From Nocardia ignorata NBRC 108230 (GTDB lineage: Bacteria > Actinomycetota > Actinomycetes > Mycobacteriales > Mycobacteriaceae), in assembly GCF_001612905.1 (NCBI RefSeq), contig NZ_BDBI01000044.1, forward strand, positions 1 through 64,000: a DNA stretch of 64,000 nt, given 5' to 3'. A program made the position numbers and the translations under genes. Below, one piece after another: positions 59,905 to 64,000 of the stretch (positions are counted from its first letter, which is position 1; every line of letters starts with the position of its first letter). Under the pieces are notes generated by a model. It worked only from the letters and a program-made list of their open reading frames with translations, was not told the origin of the DNA and searched no databases.

Positions 59905-60986
59905 ATCCGGCGCTGCTTGAACTCGGCCTCGTATTCCTCGTCGTCGGCCTGCTTGGTGCGGAACAGGAACGCGAAGACGATCCAGCCGACGATGGCGACC
60001 AGGATGAAACTCACGAACCGGTACACGAACGCGGCGGCGACCGCCTGCGCGGCGGGCAGGCCCGCACCGGCGGTGAGACCGTAGATCAAGGTGGCGTCCA
60101 CGTAGACGATGCCGCCTGGCGCGAACGGAATCGAACCCACCGCCTTGCCCGCGGCGAACGCGATCAGCAGACCCGACAGCTTGGGATCGGCACCAACCGC
60201 GTAACACGCCGCGCCGAGACAGGCCACGTCGGCGAACCGGTGCACCAGCGCCCACACCCCGACCAGCGCGCCGTCACGTTTGCCCAGGTCGACCGATTCC
60301 AGTTGTGCCCGGATCTCGGCCAGCTTGGGGATGCCGTGGCCGGCGGGCTTCTTCCGTAATCGGTTCACCAGCGCGAGCACCTTGCGCAGCATCGCCTCGA
60401 GCGTGCCCGGATGCCTGGCCAGATAGGAGCCCGCCACCAGCACCGCACCCAGCAGCATCAGGGTGGCGATGAGTTTCACGCCGATGCCCTGGCCGACGAG
60501 GGCAGCGCCGGCGATACCGAGCAGCGCGAGCCCGGCGGCGGCGACCACGCCGGAGAACACCAGCTGCCACGACGCCACGATCGGGCTCGCACCCCAGCGC
60601 CTGGTCTGGCGGTAGGTGAAGGCGGTGGAGAACACCTGGCCCGCGGGCAGGGTCAGCGACATGGCCGTGGCGCCGTACACCACCGACACCGACTTGCCCT
60701 GGCTCACGTCGACCCCGCCCGCGTGCAACAGCTGCTTTTGCACCCGCCCGAACCCGCTCATGGACACGGCCTGGGCGAACACGCACAGCAGCACCCAGCC
60801 CCAGTGGATCTCGGTGAGCGTGCGCCACGATTCGTGCAGCCGGGGCCACAGGTACACGCCCTCGCCGACCAGCAGCGCGAGCAGGATCGCGCCGAGTACC
60901 CATTTCACCCAGCGAAAACGGTTCTCTCGGCGCGCGACGGGATGCGCGGCGGGATCGCCTGCTAGGTCGCCGTCGGCCGTCACCAT
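59901..60986 (-). CDS. UPF0104/LPG-synthase-TM family membrane protein
   Basis: A 361-residue integral-membrane protein of the lysylphosphatidylglycerol synthase transmembrane/YbhN family. About eight helices, with blocks AMSLTLPAGQVFSTAFTYRQ, FADVACLGAACYAV and GGIVYVDATLIYGLTAGAGL. Family members act as flippase-like proteins for lipid-linked substrates; no synthase domain is attached. Followed on the same strand upstream by the adenylate cyclase gene with one intervening base. Confidence 0.85.
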   Translation of the reverse strand: MVTADGDLAGDPAAHPVARRENRFRWVKWVLGAILLALLVGEGVYLWPRLHESWRTLTEIHWGWVLLCVFAQAVSMSGFGRVQKQLLHAGGVDVSQGKSVSVVYGATAMSLTLPAGQVFSTAFTYRQTRRWGASPIVASWQLVFSGVVAAAGLALLGIAGAALVGQGIGVKLIATLMLLGAVLVAGSYLARHPGTLEAMLRKVLALVNRLRKKPAGHGIPKLAEIRAQLESVDLGKRDGALVGVWALVHRFADVACLGAACYAVGADPKLSGLLIAFAAGKAVGSIPFAPGGIVYVDATLIYGLTAGAGLPAAQAVAAAFVYRFVSFILVAIVGWIVFAFLFRTKQADDEEYEAEFKQRRI

Positions 60987-60987
60987 G

Positions 60988-62541
60988 TCAGCCTAGCGAA
61001 CGCGACTGTTCTCCCTGGTCCACGCCGGGCGTGGCCGCCACCGGTTTCGGCCAGGCCAGGCGGGTTTTTCTGCGTCTGCCACGCAGCTGGACCTCGTCGC
61101 CGGTCTCCCAATGGTCTTGCTCGCTTTCCGAGGCGAAGTACAGCGCGCTACCCGAAGCGAGAACGCGGCCGGGGTGCTCTTTGGCCAGTTCGGTGAGTCG
61201 CGACGCCTCGTTGACGGGGTCGCCGATCACGGTGTATTCGAAACGATTAGCCGCGCCGATATTGCCCGCCACCGCCAGCCCCGCCGACACGCCGATGCCG
61301 ACATCGAGGGTGGTCACCTCGCGCAGCGCCTCCCGCAGTTCGCGCGCGGCGGCCAAGGCGGCGGTCGGCGCGTCGGGGCGGTCGAGCGGTGCGCCGAAGA
61401 TGGCGAGGGCGGCGTCGCCGACGAACTTGTTGACGAAGCCGTGGTGGCGGTCGATCACGTCGACGACCACCCGGAAGAACTCGTTGAGCAGGCTCACCAC
61501 CTCGGTGGGCGGACGTTCCGCCGCGGCGGCGGTCGAACCGACCATGTCGACGAAAAGCACCGCGACGAAGCGGGTCTCACCGCCGAGTTCGGTCCCGTAG
61601 TCCAGCGCGCGCTGCGCGACTTCCTCACCGACGTGCTGACCGAACAGTTCCTGCAGCTTGCGGCGTTTGGCTGCCTCTTCCATCATCCGGTTGAAACCGA
61701 CCTGCAGCAGCCCGATCTCGCTGCCGTCGTACACCTCAACCTGCACGTCACGCGCGCCCGCCTGCACCCTGTTGATGGCTTGGGACAGCTGACGAACAGG
61801 GTCGGAGATGGACGATCCGGTGAGCATCGACAGCGCGAGCGCCTGCAGGATCACCACGCCGCACAGCAGCAGGATGGAGATGGCAAGCGACTTCGCCGAG
61901 AACTTCACATCCGAGGAGATCTGGGTGACGCACAGCAGCACGATCGCGATGGTCGGCGCGAATGTGCCCATTCCCCAGGTCATCGCCATGCGCGTACCGA
62001 CGCCGGGGGTGAGGGTGTGGTCGAAGGTGCCCTCGGTGAGCGCCTCGGCCGCGACCGGGCGCAGAATGCGTTCGCCGAGCATGTAGGTGAAGCCGAACAC
62101 GATGGTGGCGGCCATACATTCGGTGACGATCACCGCGCCGGCCAGCTCCGGCGATTCGGCGATGATCAACGCGGCGAGGATGGCGCCGCCGATGATCCAC
62201 AGGACCAGGTGCACGATCGACTGCCGCAACGGCACGTGCAGCGCCGCCATCTGTTCGCGCCTGCTCGGCGGACCACCGCGCATCTGCCAGCGCATCACCG
62301 GGCGCAACATGATGGCGGCGGCGATGATGCTGAGCATCGCGGCGGCACCGAACACGACGAGCGGAGCGAGCAGACCCGCTTCGCGCACGCCACCCTGATG
62401 ACCCTCGGGAACCGGCAGGCCGTACTGGATGAACGCCCAGACCAGCACCGCGCCGAAGGCATTGGCCAGCAGTACCGAGGTCAGATACAGCGGCCAGCGC
62501 GTTCGCATGGTCTGTTTGACCGCTTCCAGAGGCGCCGACAC
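60988..62541 (-). CDS. Membrane adenylate cyclase with HAMP domain
   Basis: A 517-residue class III cyclase that makes cAMP. About six helices (residues 10-250), a HAMP region (GSSISDPVRQLSQAINRVQA), then the catalytic domain. Metal Asp residues are in VLFVDMVGST and FVGDAALAIFGAP; the purine-specifying Lys in HGFVNKFVGD and Asp in VIGDPVNEASRL, plus the transition-state Asn/Arg in NEASRL, are all present, so it should be active. Resembles Rv1318c-Rv1320c. GTG 62541 is chosen; ATG 62508 is possible. Divergent from the next gene by only 39 bases. Confidence 0.9.
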   Translation of the reverse strand: MSAPLEAVKQTMRTRWPLYLTSVLLANAFGAVLVWAFIQYGLPVPEGHQGGVREAGLLAPLVVFGAAAMLSIIAAAIMLRPVMRWQMRGGPPSRREQMAALHVPLRQSIVHLVLWIIGGAILAALIIAESPELAGAVIVTECMAATIVFGFTYMLGERILRPVAAEALTEGTFDHTLTPGVGTRMAMTWGMGTFAPTIAIVLLCVTQISSDVKFSAKSLAISILLLCGVVILQALALSMLTGSSISDPVRQLSQAINRVQAGARDVQVEVYDGSEIGLLQVGFNRMMEEAAKRRKLQELFGQHVGEEVAQRALDYGTELGGETRFVAVLFVDMVGSTAAAAERPPTEVVSLLNEFFRVVVDVIDRHHGFVNKFVGDAALAIFGAPLDRPDAPTAALAAARELREALREVTTLDVGIGVSAGLAVAGNIGAANRFEYTVIGDPVNEASRLTELAKEHPGRVLASGSALYFASESEQDHWETGDEVQLRGRRRKTRLAWPKPVAATPGVDQGEQSRSLG

Positions 62542-62580
62542 GACAACCAATCTAGCGTTGCGACCGATAGGCTCTCTCGG

Positions 62581-63819
62581 GTGACCGTCCAGAAGCCGGA
62601 TTCTCCGCCCGCGTCCACGCCGTGGCGTTCCGACGCAGAGGCAGTACATCCGCTGGTCCGTAAAACGGCCGCGTGGTGCTGGCGGTTGCTGATCATCTTC
62701 GCGGCGCTGATCGCGCTGGGGATGATCGTGCAGAAGTTCGCGACGGTCGTTATCCCGCTGGCCATCGCGCTGCTGGCGGCCGCGCTGCTCGCGCCGCTGG
62801 TCGACTGGATGCAGCGGGTGGGGATTCCGCGCGCGATCGGCGTGTCGGTGGCGCTGATCGGGTCGATCGGGTTGCTCGCCGGGATCATGACCTTCGTCGT
62901 CGAACAGTTCGTCGACGGTGTGCCCGCGTTGTCCAACGAGGTCACCAACAGCGTGCACAAGGTGCAGGACTGGCTCATCAACGGGCCGGCGCACCTGAGC
63001 GACCAGCAGATCCGCAGCGCGGGCGACACCATCGTGCGCACCATCCAGGACAACCGCGAAAGCCTCACCAGCGGCGCGCTCACCACCGCCACGACCATCG
63101 GTCACATCCTCACCGGCGCGTTCCTGATCCTGTTCATCCTGATCTTCTTCCTCTACGGCGGCGATCAGATCTGGAACTTCATCACCCGGGTGGTGCCCAC
63201 CGCGCATCGCGAAAAGGTCCGCACCGCAGGCGAACTCGGTTTCGGCACACTTGTCGGTTTCGTGCGGGCCACCGTGGTCGTGGCCGGTGTCGACGCGATC
63301 GGCATCGGGGCGGGGCTGGCGATTCTGCACGTTCCGCTGGCGCTGCCGTTGGCGTCGCTGGTGTTCATCAGCGCGTTTATCCCGATCATCGGCGCGGTCG
63401 TGGCCGGGTTCGTCGCGGTGTTCATCGCGCTGGTCACCAAGGGTTTCGTCACCGCGTTGATCGTGCTCGGCATCATCATCGCGGTGATGCAGCTGGAAGG
63501 GCATGTGCTGCAACCGTTGTTGCTCGGGCGCGCGGTGAGCATCCACCCGCTGGCGGTGGTGCTGGCGATCACCGCGGGCCTGGTCGTCGGCGGGATCGCG
63601 GGCGCGCTGCTGGCCGTGCCGCTGATCGCGGTGGGCAACACCGCGATTCGCTATCTGCTGGCGGACACTCCCGACGAGGCGTACGGCGAGCTCGCCGGTG
63701 CCAGGGACGGCGGCCTGTTCGACGCCGAACCCGACAAACCCGAGCCGGGCCGATTCGACGTGACCGCGCGGTTGCGCAAGGCGACAGACGAGTCCGGCGA
63801 TGCGGACCCACACAGCTGA
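62581..63819 (+). CDS. AI-2E family transporter (YdiK/PerM-like)
   Basis: A 412-residue membrane protein of the AI-2E/PerM family. About eight helices: two near the start (about 27-60 and 62-80), one at 85-102, a long soluble loop (102-170), and more from 180 to 355. Typical blocks are LAIALLAAALLAPLVDWMQR, LVFISAFIPIIGAVVAGFVA and MQLEGHVLQPLLLGRAVSIH. An acidic C-terminal tail follows. Starts at GTG 62581, perhaps leaderless. Substrate unclear; some family members are Na+/H+ antiporters. Confidence 0.9.
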   Translation: MTVQKPDSPPASTPWRSDAEAVHPLVRKTAAWCWRLLIIFAALIALGMIVQKFATVVIPLAIALLAAALLAPLVDWMQRVGIPRAIGVSVALIGSIGLLAGIMTFVVEQFVDGVPALSNEVTNSVHKVQDWLINGPAHLSDQQIRSAGDTIVRTIQDNRESLTSGALTTATTIGHILTGAFLILFILIFFLYGGDQIWNFITRVVPTAHREKVRTAGELGFGTLVGFVRATVVVAGVDAIGIGAGLAILHVPLALPLASLVFISAFIPIIGAVVAGFVAVFIALVTKGFVTALIVLGIIIAVMQLEGHVLQPLLLGRAVSIHPLAVVLAITAGLVVGGIAGALLAVPLIAVGNTAIRYLLADTPDEAYGELAGARDGGLFDAEPDKPEPGRFDVTARLRKATDESGDADPHS

Positions 63820-64000
63820 GCTGAGCTCGGCCGACGCGGCGACCGCGCCCCTGTGGCGGGCCGCCCAGGCATTCCGGCTGGTCACGCTGCTGTACGCGAT
63901 CGGCCAGCAGATCGCGTCGGTGCCCTACTACCAGCATCCACGGCTGAGCTGGGTGCTGATCGCGCTGATGGCGATCTGGTCGGGTACCTCGGCCTTGTTG
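63800..64000 (+). CDS. MacS-type sensor histidine kinase, 5' part only
   Basis: The first 67 residues of a gene cut by the window edge. Two hydrophobic segments and the text AAQAFRLVTLLYAIGQQIAS and PRLSWVLIALMAIWSGTSAL match the N-terminal membrane part of MacS (DUF5931) actinobacterial sensor kinases. Its start lies 20 bases inside the AI-2E gene. The kinase domain must lie outside the window. Confidence 0.7.
   Translation, partial: MRTHTAELSSADAATAPLWRAAQAFRLVTLLYAIGQQIASVPYYQHPRLSWVLIALMAIWSGTSALL

Noticed and set aside
61111..62580. Long open frame on the plus strand upstream of and in frame with the AI-2E gene
   Set aside because: It is antisense to the well-supported adenylate cyclase and shows no membrane or domain pattern; the real start is GTG 62581.

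Overview
The window is high-GC actinobacterial DNA with strong third-position G/C bias, dense gene packing and many ATGA/TGATG overlaps. An LpqH-type lipoprotein, an LpqY/SugAB-type importer, a SigL/RslA pair, F420-type oxidoreductases and DUF5318 point to a mycolic-acid-containing actinobacterium, most likely Nocardia or a close relative. Several genes (yqgE, leuS, padR-ino1, DUF5318, ponA1) have orthologues grouped at Rv0038-Rv0050 of M. tuberculosis, so this may be an origin-proximal backbone with insertions. I found no rRNA, tRNA, CRISPR array, prophage or insertion sequence.

Layout. 0-8 kb: DUF5318, two tandem DUF1707 membrane proteins, padR-ino1 with a strong terminator, two GyrI-like proteins and the class A penicillin-binding protein ponA1. 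8-11 kb: sugar importer (binding lipoprotein and two permeases) without an ATPase; a SugC/MsiK-type ATPase lies alone at 17.1-18.2 kb. 11-18 kb: DUF2786/metallopeptidase pair, ohr-ohrR with a clear operator, menC, thiolase with a divergent HxlR regulator. 18-22.7 kb: small membrane protein, F420-type oxidoreductase, amino-acid importer with a fused binding/permease protein, His-rich repeat protein. 22.7-28.1 kb: four-gene minus-strand operon of two unrecognised proteins, a TPR protein and a CHAT protease. 28-40.6 kb: LpqH-like lipoprotein, PhoX phosphatase with a possible PHO box, pentapeptide protein, GH63 hydrolase, SDR, polysaccharide deacetylase, leuS, and three small membrane proteins, two of them with low-complexity Cys/Gly(/Ser) tails and one with a short Cys-containing tail.

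40.6-48 kb looks like a small specialised-metabolite locus. A minus-strand operon encodes a TPP enzyme, a SRPBCC protein, a KAS III-like enzyme lacking the usual catalytic His, a PLP aminotransferase and a cupin. Divergent from it is an EXLDI protein with a ribbon-helix-helix-like N-terminus, followed by a DrrAB-type exporter. A perfect 7-2-7 palindrome sits between the two units.

48-64 kb: sigL-rslA, yqgE, PlsC-type acyltransferase, glycerate kinase preceded by a long structured non-coding element, HxlR regulator/imine-reductase-like pair, ABC-2 exporter with an XRE regulator, F420-type nitroreductase, aroQ, a penicillin-binding-protein-like lipoprotein that has lost its catalytic motifs, a UPF0104 membrane protein, a membrane adenylate cyclase, an AI-2E-family protein, and the start of a MacS-type histidine kinase cut by the window edge. 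The best candidates for an undescribed system are the CHAT/TPR operon (22.7-28.1 kb) and the KAS III/TPP/aminotransferase locus with its EXLDI-DrrAB partner (40.6-47.9 kb).
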